NCBI GenBank assembly: GCA_030247915.1
Contig: JAPDRQ010000114.1
Coordinates: 1 to 64,000 of the forward strand
Direction: 5' to 3'
Origin: Neophaeococcomyces mojaviensis
Taxonomy: Eukaryota > Ascomycota > Eurotiomycetes > Chaetothyriales
Length of the DNA stretch: 64,000 nucleotides
The translations under genes and the position numbers were made by a program. Positions 48,197 to 58,303 of this stretch are shown here, piece after piece. A model generated the notes under the pieces. The model was not told the DNA's origin and made no database searches. It was given only the letters and a program-made list of their open reading frames with translations. Each line of letters opens with the position of its first letter. Within the stretch, counting starts at the first letter, position 1.

Positions 48197-49954
48197 ATGG
48201 AATGCAACATCGCACATCCATCATTAAGGGTCCAACTCCTTGGGCTCGTAGTAGGCTCAACTCATCAGTACCGAGGCATTCCATACGGGCAGATTGCACG
48301 AAGGTTCGCTGCACTGACATTAAATAAAACGCTTCCCGACCCGCTATTGTGCAAGAATTACGGGTCAGTAAGCATGAAGATCAAGAAGAGAGGTTTGTGG
48401 TCTTAGCTAACTTGTGGCCATCAAAGCCCTCGGTGCCCTCAAAATGAGGTAGACGTCCGCCATCTGTTGCGAGTTCCAGCAGATCCCAAACCTACTCCGG
48501 AGTTAGAAGATGAGTTTGGTTGCTTGAACTTGGACGTGATATGCCCAGGCTCATGCTCAGGGTCTTGCCTCCCAGTCTTGATCTGGATACACGGTACATC
48601 ATGTGAACCGTTCCTGAAAGATGTAACAGTTACTGACTCTAGTGTGCTCATTCAGGTGGATCGCAGATCGTTACCTTTGCTAGCGCTGCTTCCGGTGTCT
48701 GCGGTAAGATTGTCTAGCATATCTACTGAATTCACTGACATACATAAAACCCTACCAAGACTGTTCAGGAGGCTGATGAGCTGGGCCAGCCACTCATCTT
48801 TAGTCAATCAACTATCGACTCAATATTTTCGCCTTTGGTGATTACACTGGTCCGAGGAATCTTGCTCTGAAGGACAAAGGTCTCGTGATCTCATGGGTCC
48901 AACAGCATATTGGCGGTTTTGGAGGTGATCCAGTGGGTTCTTGCGAGCACTTTCTAGGTGAATTCTTAGGTACTGATACTTGCAGAATCGAATAACGCTT
49001 GCTGGGGAGAGCGCTGGCGCAGTCTATTGTCATGCATACATGGTAACAGGTGCACCTATACAACAAGTAATTCTGTCATCTGGCTCTCTGTACCTGTCCC
49101 CCCCTCAGCCCGAGCAGCGGGGTCGGGTCTTGATCGAATCACTGAGAGATCTCGTCAAAACTTCCACAAATCAAGATCTAGGTAGTGCGCCTGTAGAATC
49201 GCTCCTATCAGGCTTGCATCAAATGAACTTTAATACAATGTGGCTCCAAATGACTCCGGAGCTCGAGGGATGGTCTCAGAGAACCGGAAATGTCAAAAGA
49301 ATCATCATAGGCGATGTTGAGTACGAGGTACGTTTCCTGGACATGATAACCAGTACTAGGCTGATATAGGCTCAGTCAGTGATCTGGGCAAATGGAGTGC
49401 GATCCATGACGGGAGAACAGGTAATGGAGGCTTTTGGTAAAGACGACAGCTTGGCACAAGACCTGAAGGGCATGTATGGTATAGTGCCAGAGCGACTTGC
49501 TGCATGTCATACAGGAGCCTTGGATCTCCTCAATGATGCACTTTTCGCACTTCCTGTGGAGAAGCTGCAACAAGATTGGAACATGCCTGGCCGACCTGTT
49601 TATCGCTATGTAATGGACCAGGCGGACCCATGGCAATCTTCGCACCGGGCACACCATGCGGTAGACCTTCTGCTTTTGTTTGGTGGCTTTGATATTTCGT
49701 TCGATAGTGCTACGGACAAAGTTGGCCATGATATGAGAGTGAAGTGGATCGCCTACGTTAATGGTAGTACTCCATGGTCGCCTAGCAAGACTTATGCATT
49801 CGGTCCTCACGGGAAATGTGGTGAGATTGACGAAACGGAACTTGCGTCTCGGAGAAGGAAAAGACATATGGACTTCTTAAGGACTTATGAACCAGTTAAA
49901 TTGTCAGCAACAGTAAGAGGGCTTGCCGCAGGACGTATTAGTCTTTTGAACTAG
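48197..49954 (+). pseudogene. Type B carboxylesterase, frameshifted
   Basis: Exon 1 starts MECNIAHPSLRVQLLG and contains HQYRGIPYGQIARRF. Later exons give LPVLIWIHG, IVTFASAASGVC, EADELGQPLIF, then after loss of one base near 48,801 SINYRLNIFAFGDYTGPRNL, and across another intron the nucleophile elbow RITLAGESAGAVYCHAY (Ser in GESAG). The C-terminal exon runs to 49954 and includes DQADPWQSSHRAHHAVDLL with the catalytic His region. The intron positions I used (for example 48939 onward for the GGDP/NRITL junction) follow GT...AG rules. The single frameshift is the only defect seen. The enzyme would cleave an ester or lactone; no signal peptide is evident. Confidence 0.82.
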
Positions 49955-50008
49955 TCAGGTAAACTCCAGCAAGTAGAACTATCCTCAAGGTATCCATACT
50001 CTCTTACG

Positions 50009-51010
50009 TTAGAACTGGCAATGTGGGATGAGTTCCGTCGCGCTTAGAACCAGTCTCACTCTGCAAAGGTCGTGCTTCAGTATTTCGTCCCTGCTATTAA
50101 TATAATGCTCAATATCTACCGCCGCATCAAGATATCTTCCAGACATAAAATCCAGCTTTCCGCTAGCTAAGGTAGTCACCAAGCCAGCTGCCGTGTAGGG
50201 GCTATCGAATTGTTGATCCTTGAGTGCTGTGTATGCATTATTGGCCGATACATCCTCCAGAGCGACATTTTTTGCAACATAGCTTGCCTCAGATACTGCT
50301 TTGCCTAAAACCTTATCCTCAAAATCGGTGAAGAACCTTGTGCGTACGCAACCTGGATTGAACGCAAATGTTTTGATTCCAAACTGCTGAAAATTCTCAA
50401 CGTGCAAAATTTCAGCAAGTCGTACTTGACTCAACTTGGCAAGCACATAACTCGACATGCCATTATTTGTATGGGCGCCTGAACTTGAGGTGAATATAAT
50501 GCAGCCACTTCTCTGCCTCTGCATGAGAGGCAGAACCGCCCGCGAGAAATTGAAAGCGCCTTGCAACGACACAGAAACTGTCTGCCACCAGATTTCTGGA
50601 TCCGAAAGCGATGTTGGTAGGAACTGAGGTGGTCTGCCTGCGTTCATCAAAAGGATGTCGATGGAACCAAAGTTTTTCTCCGTATCTTCGACTATGTCTC
50701 TGACAATACTGAAATTCCTATTGTCAGCTGCAATAGAGATGACCTGAACGGTTGGATTTAGGCCTTGGCAGATTTTTGCCGTCTCTTCTGCTTCTGTTTT
50801 TTCCAGTGCCAGACATGCTATTGATTTTACGCCAGCAAGTACTAGGAACTCACAACAAGCACGTCCAATGCCTCTGCCGGCACCAACCACCATGGCATTC
50901 TTGCCAAGTAAGGAGGTCTTTATATCTTCGTTAACACGAGGATCAGTAGATCGGTAGCAATCGTGCTGATCACGGGGAAACTTGTCTCCTAATGGTAATG
51001 ACATCTTCAT
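50009..51010 (-). CDS. Short-chain dehydrogenase/reductase 2
   Basis: An uninterrupted frame of 333 residues from ATG 51010 (MKMSLPLGDK). Longer upstream readings exist but lack a family match. Cofactor motif VVGAGRGIGRACCEFL; DILLMNAGRP; catalytic Ser in FTSSSGAHTNN and YVLAK. FNPGCVRTRF follows. This is a classical NAD(P)-dependent SDR oxidising or reducing a hydroxyl or ketone of a pathway intermediate. It ends 55 bp from the convergent esterase gene. A near match to the octamer (ACCCCACT, 51105-51112) lies about 95 bp upstream of its ATG. Confidence 0.9.
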   Translation of the reverse strand: MKMSLPLGDKFPRDQHDCYRSTDPRVNEDIKTSLLGKNAMVVGAGRGIGRACCEFLVLAGVKSIACLALEKTEAEETAKICQGLNPTVQVISIAADNRNFSIVRDIVEDTEKNFGSIDILLMNAGRPPQFLPTSLSDPEIWWQTVSVSLQGAFNFSRAVLPLMQRQRSGCIIFTSSSGAHTNNGMSSYVLAKLSQVRLAEILHVENFQQFGIKTFAFNPGCVRTRFFTDFEDKVLGKAVSEASYVAKNVALEDVSANNAYTALKDQQFDSPYTAAGLVTTLASGKLDFMSGRYLDAAVDIEHYINSRDEILKHDLCRVRLVLSATELIPHCQF

Positions 51011-52149
51011 ATGGTAGGCATGATAATATCTGAGGCGTAGAGTCCAATGAAGAGGTTTATTTCGTGTAAATTGCAGGAAAAATTGCAGAAATAGTACTTT
51101 CAGTACCCCACTTAACACATCGCCCCGCAGTATAGTACTGCGCCCCAGTAGGTCACATCTGCAATACCCTGTGGGAACTCTTGACTGCGCATAACCATGA
51201 CTTCGTTTGTAAAAGTCAGTGGTCGAAAAACATGTCTCTGACAGGAAAAGACAGATTCGGTCTATCATGAGACGAAAAACTATGAACGCTGTTACCACTT
51301 GCTAATATCATTGATGAAAGCCAGACTGATGACCCACAACAGTCAACGTAGCGTAGGTCCGCTACCGTTTGTTTCTTACTGTATCTCAGTGGTTGCCATC
51401 TTGAACTTTATACCAGTTCCGCTTGCTGTTTCCACTCTGAGCCTGATATCTCTGAGCAGGATTTACGTCTCAAATCCTAAGTTCCAACTGTTCGGACCAG
51501 GTGCATGCGCAACCACACTCGGCACTAATTTACTGACATTACTACTATGGAGGTTGGTAAGATGAGCTGTGAACAACATCTTGCAGTAAGTCCGGGTCGA
51601 TACCCGATCAAACGCCGACCGTCATAGCTTCGGCGATAACCAGGAGAATCGAAGAAGCAATACAGTCATGGCTAATTTAGCTGCCAGCCTTTCTGAGTTC
51701 TGCACCGGAAGAAATCTTGCCTTCAGACAATCATTTCCATGGATGCGAGGCACGCACTACGGTTTCATATCCCTCCTCATATCAGAGATGCTCGGGGAAA
51801 CAATCTAGATGTGTATGGCCACAACAACAATCGCAGCCGCGGCTGGTACCGAAAATGATTTGGCAGTCTTAGCGCTCTCGTACTGTACTGAAGACACCAG
51901 CACTACATTCTCAGTATACGGCCTAATATTGCCCCCGTCTGTTCAGCTGAGGTGCTCAGCTGTTACTGACACCTGGTATCCTTTACACACATATTTTGTT
52001 GAGCACCAACTCGCAGCAGGCAAACTATTGGGATTACCAAAGTATACGTAAAAACAGGATCAAAAAAATCTTGATGTCTGACATTGAATTGTAAGAGCTT
52101 CTAAGGAACTCCAAAAAGAGCGTCTGGTAAGTGAGTCCTTGCAAGGTAT

Positions 52150-52157
52150 ACCCCACA
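52150..52157 (-). promoter_or_regulatory. Cluster octamer ACCCCACA
   Basis: Context GGTATACCCCACATCG, in the interval without a surviving gene. Confidence 0.6.
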
Positions 52158-52901
52158 TCGTTGAGGAGGAACAATTATCCATTCTATTGCTAAAGACCTG
52201 TAACCTCGACCTTAAGTAAGCACTCAGAAATTAGATCAATCGTCTCAGATTTGAGCTCTAGGTCTATGTTGAACAATGCATTGGGACTCATGAAACTGAG
52301 ATGGGGTCAGGAAACAAGCGCGTCTCACTCTAACTTTGATAAGTAATTTGTGTTATCTGAATGAAAAGTCTGTAGAACGGATCTGAATTTGCTCCTATTG
52401 CAGCTCCTGACTCAAGTGTGATAACAACAAATCGTCCTTTTTTTTTCCTATCACAGTGCCTGGCCAATGTCACAACTGCACATGCGCCTTGTTGTCCTCA
52501 TGCATCTCACAGATGCTCGACAAATTGTCCTTATTTGCAAAGGAATATCCATTTGTAGGCACGAATTCGAACAGTTTAAAAAATAGAAAACCGTAAAGTC
52601 TCTTGAATCTAAGGTGATCCACTGCTGGTGTTTGCATTAGTAAGAGTTCCATCATAAAATAAGGCATACTCACTGCAAACGACAACAGAGCCTCTGAGAA
52701 CTGTCAGCTCCCAGGTACTATTCTTCGTTCTGGCAATCAAATTGCCTGACACACGACCTGCGATTCAGGCAATTCATTGAATGCCATCGCCCATATGATC
52801 CATGGCCAGCTCCAGAGATCCAAATAGTACACACGGTTCTTTCAGTTCTTCTTAATTTCCTCTTTTCGATCTGTATCAAAGCAAATTATACCCAGAAGGT
52901 G

Positions 52902-52909
52902 TGTGGGGT
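52902..52909 (+). promoter_or_regulatory. Cluster octamer TGTGGGGT
   Basis: Context AGGTGTGTGGGGTTGAGC, about 180 bp beyond the 3' end of the C2H2 regulator. Confidence 0.6.
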
Positions 52910-53086
52910 TGAGCTTCTGCTAGGCAAGATGAACGAGTATAAGTCGTCCACCCACATATTACCATGGAGAATATGTTGCAACTTAGAGTCGCTGTTGTGA
53001 CATTGCTCCACCTTGAGTTTAACACTACCATCTCTGCGTAAGTCAGGAAAATATGTGCATCCTGTGCAGAAGCTCATGACTGAGCA

Positions 53087-56000
53087 TCATATCTCTAATG
53101 CAGTTTCATAGGCGTTACCTAGCTCTCGAAGTACCCACCCGATGCGCGGCGTTACTGTACACGAATGTCAGTCGATGGAAAATGCATCCCAGTCAAAGAC
53201 TATCAGAGAAACTCACCACCCCAGACCCAAGTATCATCATAGAAACCAGCCCATAGCCGAGCTAGGTTCGATGCAAGTAAAACATAAGATTGGTCATACT
53301 CTTCCTCTTCGATCAATGACCTTACTTTTCCGAGCACCTCGCGCTCTGAACTTGTGAGTGATGCTCCTTTTCTGTCCAGCTTCTCCATCGCGAAAACCCA
53401 TTTCGTAACAAAAAGTGCTAGATGTCAGTCAGTCAGTCAGTATTGTTTCGTGAATTCGGTTTGGGAAGCATCAGATCAAAGGAGAAATAAATCTTACCTG
53501 AGTCCCATCCTGCCAATGCATGTTCAATGCTCCATGTCAAAGCCGCAGTCTTTCGCACGAATAGAGGACTGGATTGAAATGGAATAATAAGACCCTCAAA
53601 ACTCCGCGCAACGGATTTCGTGGTAAATTCACTCCTCTCCTGAGGTATAGAGATATAATCGTGTATTGCTGAGATTATGGCATCGCTACTCTCATACAGC
53701 AGCATCTCACGATTTGCCAGGCCAACACTGGTGAAGGCTCGACTGAAGGATACTCTGAGAATAGCGAAGCAGTTGAAAAGCAGAGGACTATCAGCATCGT
53801 AGCTCAAGTGATCAGGCTCATTGTGAACCTCCATCAAGAGATTGCGGCATCGATTCAATGCTACTTGTGTTCTTTTGGCAAGTATGGAACGTTGGCTGAT
53901 TTCCTGGGGTGTACTTTGGCCATTTGACAAGTTTTCGAACATAGCACCTTGGTTGACATGCCAGATTTGAGTACTGACGGCATGGATGGCTACCGAGGTG
54001 CCAAACGCCGACCATGCTCCTAGGAGATCAATGAGCTCTTCCATTGGATCTCCACCAATGATTGCTCCGGCTGCATCACGAACGCTGATGGGTGAAACTG
54101 TCGGCCTTGTACCCGCAAGCTGGTGCCATAGCTCTTCGGTTCGTGCTTGCCACAAAAATTCGTCGTCAGGCATTTCAACGGTGCCATCTTGACTCAGACA
54201 GAATCCGGGAGGCATCCCGTAAGTGATATTCAAAAGGTTACTAATAATGAAACACATATGTAGAAGCCTAGAAATCAAGGTCAATAGTGTGTAACAAAAG
54301 TCCGAAGTGTGACCTGCCTTTTTGAGGACTCTCTCTCCACCCATACGTTCCAGGACGTGAGTCTGCGATCAGAGGACTTTGGCTTGACCTGAATCAATCG
54401 CATCCGGTAATCCTGCAGCAGCGTCAGCGCAATACTAGTAAGGCTTGTTTTGGCTATTACGCTTGACAGAATGCCAAGGTCTTGAAAAGACTTCCTCACT
54501 ATCAGTGGATCGCCACTGAACGTTGCAAACATTAGCGACAACAAGCGTGCTTGGCTATGCCATAATGGGCGGCTCATCATTGATTCAGTCTTGGTCGTTG
54601 GTCGGGTCCAGTCATGCAGTAGTTTCTGCTTGAGGATGAGTTCTGGAATGTTCACTTCCAGAGCATCAAGGCATTGAACAGCTTTTACATGCAAAGCCAC
54701 AGCAGCCGATCGGTTCAGGCGATAGAGAGCTCCAATAGCACAGATTGCCAAGGTCAGAGGGCTTGAGACCTTCGTGAAATCGAGTGTTGGCAAGTGAATG
54801 AAGGGGAAGTGAACGTGGAATGCGTCAACATAGACCCGAAGCCATTTTCGCATTAGAGCTGCAGTTGGTAATCTAAATGAGCTTAATGCGCTTGCGTCCA
54901 GCCGAGAACATAGATCAGTCCATGTATGCGCATGTGCTTCCTCGTCAAATAACGGTGTCTTATTTTTGACAGCCGCAGCACTGGTGCCTTTGTCATGGCT
55001 TGTCATTATCAGCTCGCCAGCACGTGTACCAGAAGTTGCAGGTGGATCCCGCTGGGCGTTCTGTTGGTTTCTAGTACTGATCTCTGGACCATTTGGCATG
55101 GTACCCAACGCGAAGTTCGCGTGAGGGATGGTAACTGAACTGGTGTCGGACCTCTGCTCGAGTGGTGATAAGAATTCATTACTGTCTGGCAAGGCCGGTA
55201 ATGCGAAATTATCGTACGTGCTGCCAAGGAAAGGATCGAAGAAGTCCAGATTCGGAATATCCATATCCATCAGTAGATCTTCCATCGCTTCCATGCCTTG
55301 CCCCTGATAATTGGCATTGCCTGGCGATCTCCCTGGATCTTGATCATTATTTGGGGTTGGCATGTCGGCGGACAATGCGAAGTCATTCAAAGCGGTGATG
55401 GTATATTGCGAGGTTCCCGGATTACCCAGACTTACAGCAGGCAGCAGATCTTGGTGTGGATTTCCGCCGTCATTGTTATGAATAGGACTCAGTGGTTGTT
55501 GGATGTTTGATCGTTCCGGCGCGTTTCCACTTGAAACAGGTGATCTTAGACCATCAGGTTCGGCTTGGGAGGTTGGCTTCCATGGAAGATCCACTACTAT
55601 AGTATCAGCATCCTCGTCGGCCTCGGCAGCCGAATCCTGGCTGTTATCGCTTGATGATGTTACTAGCAACTGCATCAGCAGTTATCCGTCGGGGCGAATA
55701 TCCAATATACTAGAGTCAATATCATTTGTATTTTGTGTTTTGTTGGCTTGGATCGCCAGTCGTTTTTTGGCATATACTTCCGCGTGAAGTGTACGCTCGT
55801 GTCGTACTACAAGGTCTCTGCACGAATGTTAGCGACGAACATCGATGGTTTCAATGCCACATCGTACTTCCTACTGTACCGCTTATGGCAGTATCGACAC
55901 GCAAATGGCTTCTCCTGGGTGTCTAGAAGCCTGTTAGCCCGTGTGTTATATGCATCACGGCATTCTGATGATCAGCGTGGCATTACCACGACAAGGGCAC

Positions 56001-56122
56001 CCACGAGCTCTAGCATGTCTGGTACAGTGCTCACTGCGCTTGAAACTTTTCGAGCAGACTTTGCAGACGTGTTTTCGTTTAGCCTCAACAGCCATGCTGT
56101 TGTTGTCGTCCAAGGACATCAT
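53087..56122 (-). pseudogene. C2H2 + fungal_trans transcription factor with an apparent in-frame stop
   Basis: Six exons (56122-56005, 55922-55868, 55817-54318, 54267-53498, 53417-53217, 53154-53087) join to 903 codons. Two C2H2 fingers occupy residues 20-69 (C20, C23, H36, H40; C48, C51, H64, H69), with helices RSEHCTR and RKDLVVR, the Adr1/Msn2 type. An acidic Asp/Pro-rich middle follows, then the fungal_trans domain (FHVHFPFIHLPTLDF, the WVERESSKR/LLHMCF junction, YGMPPGFCLSQDG) and the family end TPRIGWVLRELG. Intron 54268-54317 has a GC donor. TAA at 55684-55682 (residue 103) is in phase; CAA to TAA would explain it. A 108-nt GTATAT...GCAG intron starting after HAE could remove it, so pseudogene status is not certain. 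It is the best candidate for the cluster regulator. Confidence 0.8.
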
Positions 56123-56569
56123 TTGAGACCGTTTGAAAACCAGAATAAATATGAGAACCTCGAATTCGTGTGACCTGGAATCATCAATGGTTCGCTAGGT
56201 CAGCACACCCCAGAACTCAGAGCGGAGAAGCTTAAAGCCACCAAAGCCGGAACTCCCCCGCACATTGCGAATGAGCAACAAAATTCGTGGTTTGGAACGA
56301 AACTTAGGGCTTAGTTTCGCGATTCGTGGAGAACCACCAGCCTACAAGCCGCGAATCACGGGCGCTCGAAAAAAAAAGTGTCACGTGCTATGCAAGATAT
56401 CTTAGCTGACGAGTTCAAGCTCTTGCCATGTTTGTTACCAAGTTGGTCATGAAGTATACATATAACAAATAGCACGTAGCACCTCATTCATATTTAGGAC
56501 ATGACTTCAGATCCTTGAATGGCACATATACACGTCTATGTCTCCACCTGGTTTCTGGCTGTCAATGAC
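56123..56569. other. Intergenic region upstream of the C2H2 gene
   Basis: 447 bp; holds an imperfect inverted repeat (CGCGATTCGTGG at about 56318 and CCGCGAATCACG at about 56349) and a run of nine A. No octamer was seen, so the regulator may not control itself. Confidence 0.5.
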
Positions 56570-58303
56570 TCATGACACCATCATCCCCTTCGCGTCCACC
56601 CTGGTAGACCCAAGATAGTAACCCTCTACTCGAGCCTTTTCCCATTCCGCCTCCAGAACATCCGCACGTGTCTTATTTCTGACTCTGAACCGTATTCTAT
56701 ATGGTTTGGGTAAGGTGTTTCCACCATCCTCGTATGCATCATCCGAAACATCAATTTTCTCGGGTTTTCCATGTTCATCAACTGGCGGAAGGATCTCAAA
56801 CGCCCACAGGAGCTTTGCAAGTGTTATGAGGAGACTATTTTCAGCGAGATGCATTCCTGGGCAAATTCGGCGACCAGCACCGAAGCCGAAATGGTCTCGC
56901 TCAAAAGGATCTGGATGAGCGCTGTATGCACCTGCCTTGAGGTGATGGTTGAGATAACGATCAGGAATGAAGTCCTCCGGTCGATCATAGCGCGCATCGT
57001 AATGCAGAGCATATTGGTTGATGCTCACGACTGTTCCCTTGGGAATATGGAGATCCTTGTATTTGATATCAGCTGTCGTAAAGTGAGGAGTGCCGATGTT
57101 CGTGACAGGTCGAATACGCAGAATTTCTTTGACCATGGCGCGAATGTACGGCAGATCTGCTTCATCTTCAAAGGTAGGTGAACGATTATCCCCAACAGCT
57201 TTCGTCAATTCCACGTTCGCCTTTTTCTGTACGTCTGGAAATGCCGCAAGATATTTGATCGCACTATTCAATGCCGAACTCGTGGTCTCCGAACCTGCTT
57301 CAATCATTGCTGGGTCAAGAGTGTCAGCTGCTAAACTTATCAGATAACGGGACTCGACTTACTCCCTGCAACGTATGCTGCCTGCACTTCGTCAATGCCC
57401 TGTTTGACGTAATCAGTCTCGACAAACTGCTTAACAAAGCAGTCAGGAGCCCGATTTTCCTTGATTGCGCACTGTAGATCGTTCCAGTACTTCATCCACA
57501 GTCTGGTCTGGCGTTCTGAATATTTATGCGCACGCTTCCTCCACCACTGCAACCAGCTAGGAATGATTTCAACAAGGGGAGGTATCATATCAGCAACGAA
57601 GGCCCCCGGAGCGGTAGCATCGGAAAATTCCTTCATCAGACCATAGACCTCGCGAATATCCTCACAATCCTACATATGGGATTAACAATATGGAAATCTT
57701 AAACACGCAGGCGACACATACCCATTGAGGAATTCGTTTTCCGTAAGTGGAGGTCATAACAACAGACGTTGTGTAGCGTCTGACATGCAAATAAAAGCTC
57801 TCCTCGTTGAGCTTTTGACTGTCTTGGTAGATCTCATGAATCATCTGCTTGGCTTCGAACTCTTGACTTGGTCTGAATGTCTCTGACACTTTGGGAGTTA
57901 GCAGCTTGTGGACAATAGCTCTCAGCTTCCTCCATTCCGAAGTATAGCTCATCAACAAAAACCTTTTACCGCCAGAGATCAAATCTGATGCCACAGGCAT
58001 CGGGACGCGCCCAGAAGTGACCGCAGACTGCTTGTCAAAAATCTCCTTCACTGCTCCGGGGTCATTGACGAAGACCCAGTCGTGCCAGCCTATTCTGATT
58101 TTGAAGAGTTCGCCATACTTTTGTGACCATGCCTGCAACTGACGTTGTGGCTGAGAAGTCAATTGCAAAGTATTGCCAACTAATGGCCAACCAGGCGGCC
58201 CAGGGACTCGTCTCAGCCCGGCGGGTGGCTTTTGCTGCTCATGTGAGATATAATAAATGAAGAAAACTGCGGATAGAAGTACGAAAGTTAAGATCGGTGA
58301 CAT
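56570..58303 (-). CDS. Cytochrome P450 2
   Basis: Exons 58303-57722, 57669-57363 and 57309-56570 give 542 residues. N-terminal anchor ILTFVLLSAVFFIYYI, hinge LRRVPGPPGWPLVGNTL, I-helix TMIEAGSETTSSALN (joined across the second intron), ExxR in VKEILRIRP, PERF-like RPEDFIPDRYL and haem loop FGFGAGRRICPG. All are intact. It is a microsomal fungal P450, probably introducing a hydroxyl early in the pathway. It shares the tail type (VLEAEWEKARVEGYY) with P450 1. It is the rightmost gene with a cluster octamer in its promoter. Confidence 0.93.

Larger units (their letters stand above)
51011..53086. other. 2-kb interval with two octamers and a possible gene relic
   Basis: A hydrophobic frame at 51299-51565 (PLPFVSYCISVVAILNFIPV and a second hydrophobic stretch) and a frame at 51809-52051 could be pieces of a former membrane-protein gene, but I recognise no family. 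Exact octamers at 52150-52157 and 52902-52909 are not next to any surviving start codon, which supports a lost gene here. Confidence 0.4.

Noticed and set aside
27358..49954. Explaining all frameshifts as sequencing errors
   Set aside because: Many are single-base losses near homopolymers, which fits that idea, but genes of 1-1.7 kb between them are error-free and several lesions are substitutions creating stops. I keep pseudogene as the main reading and flag the doubt.
55733..56173. Plus-strand frames of 66-146 codons
   Set aside because: They are antisense to the C2H2 finger exons and introns, which have strong family motifs.
24287..58303. A PKS/NRPS-type secondary-metabolite biosynthetic cluster
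   Set aside because: No ketosynthase, acyltransferase, adenylation, condensation or terpene-synthase motif was found; the enzyme set is degradative.
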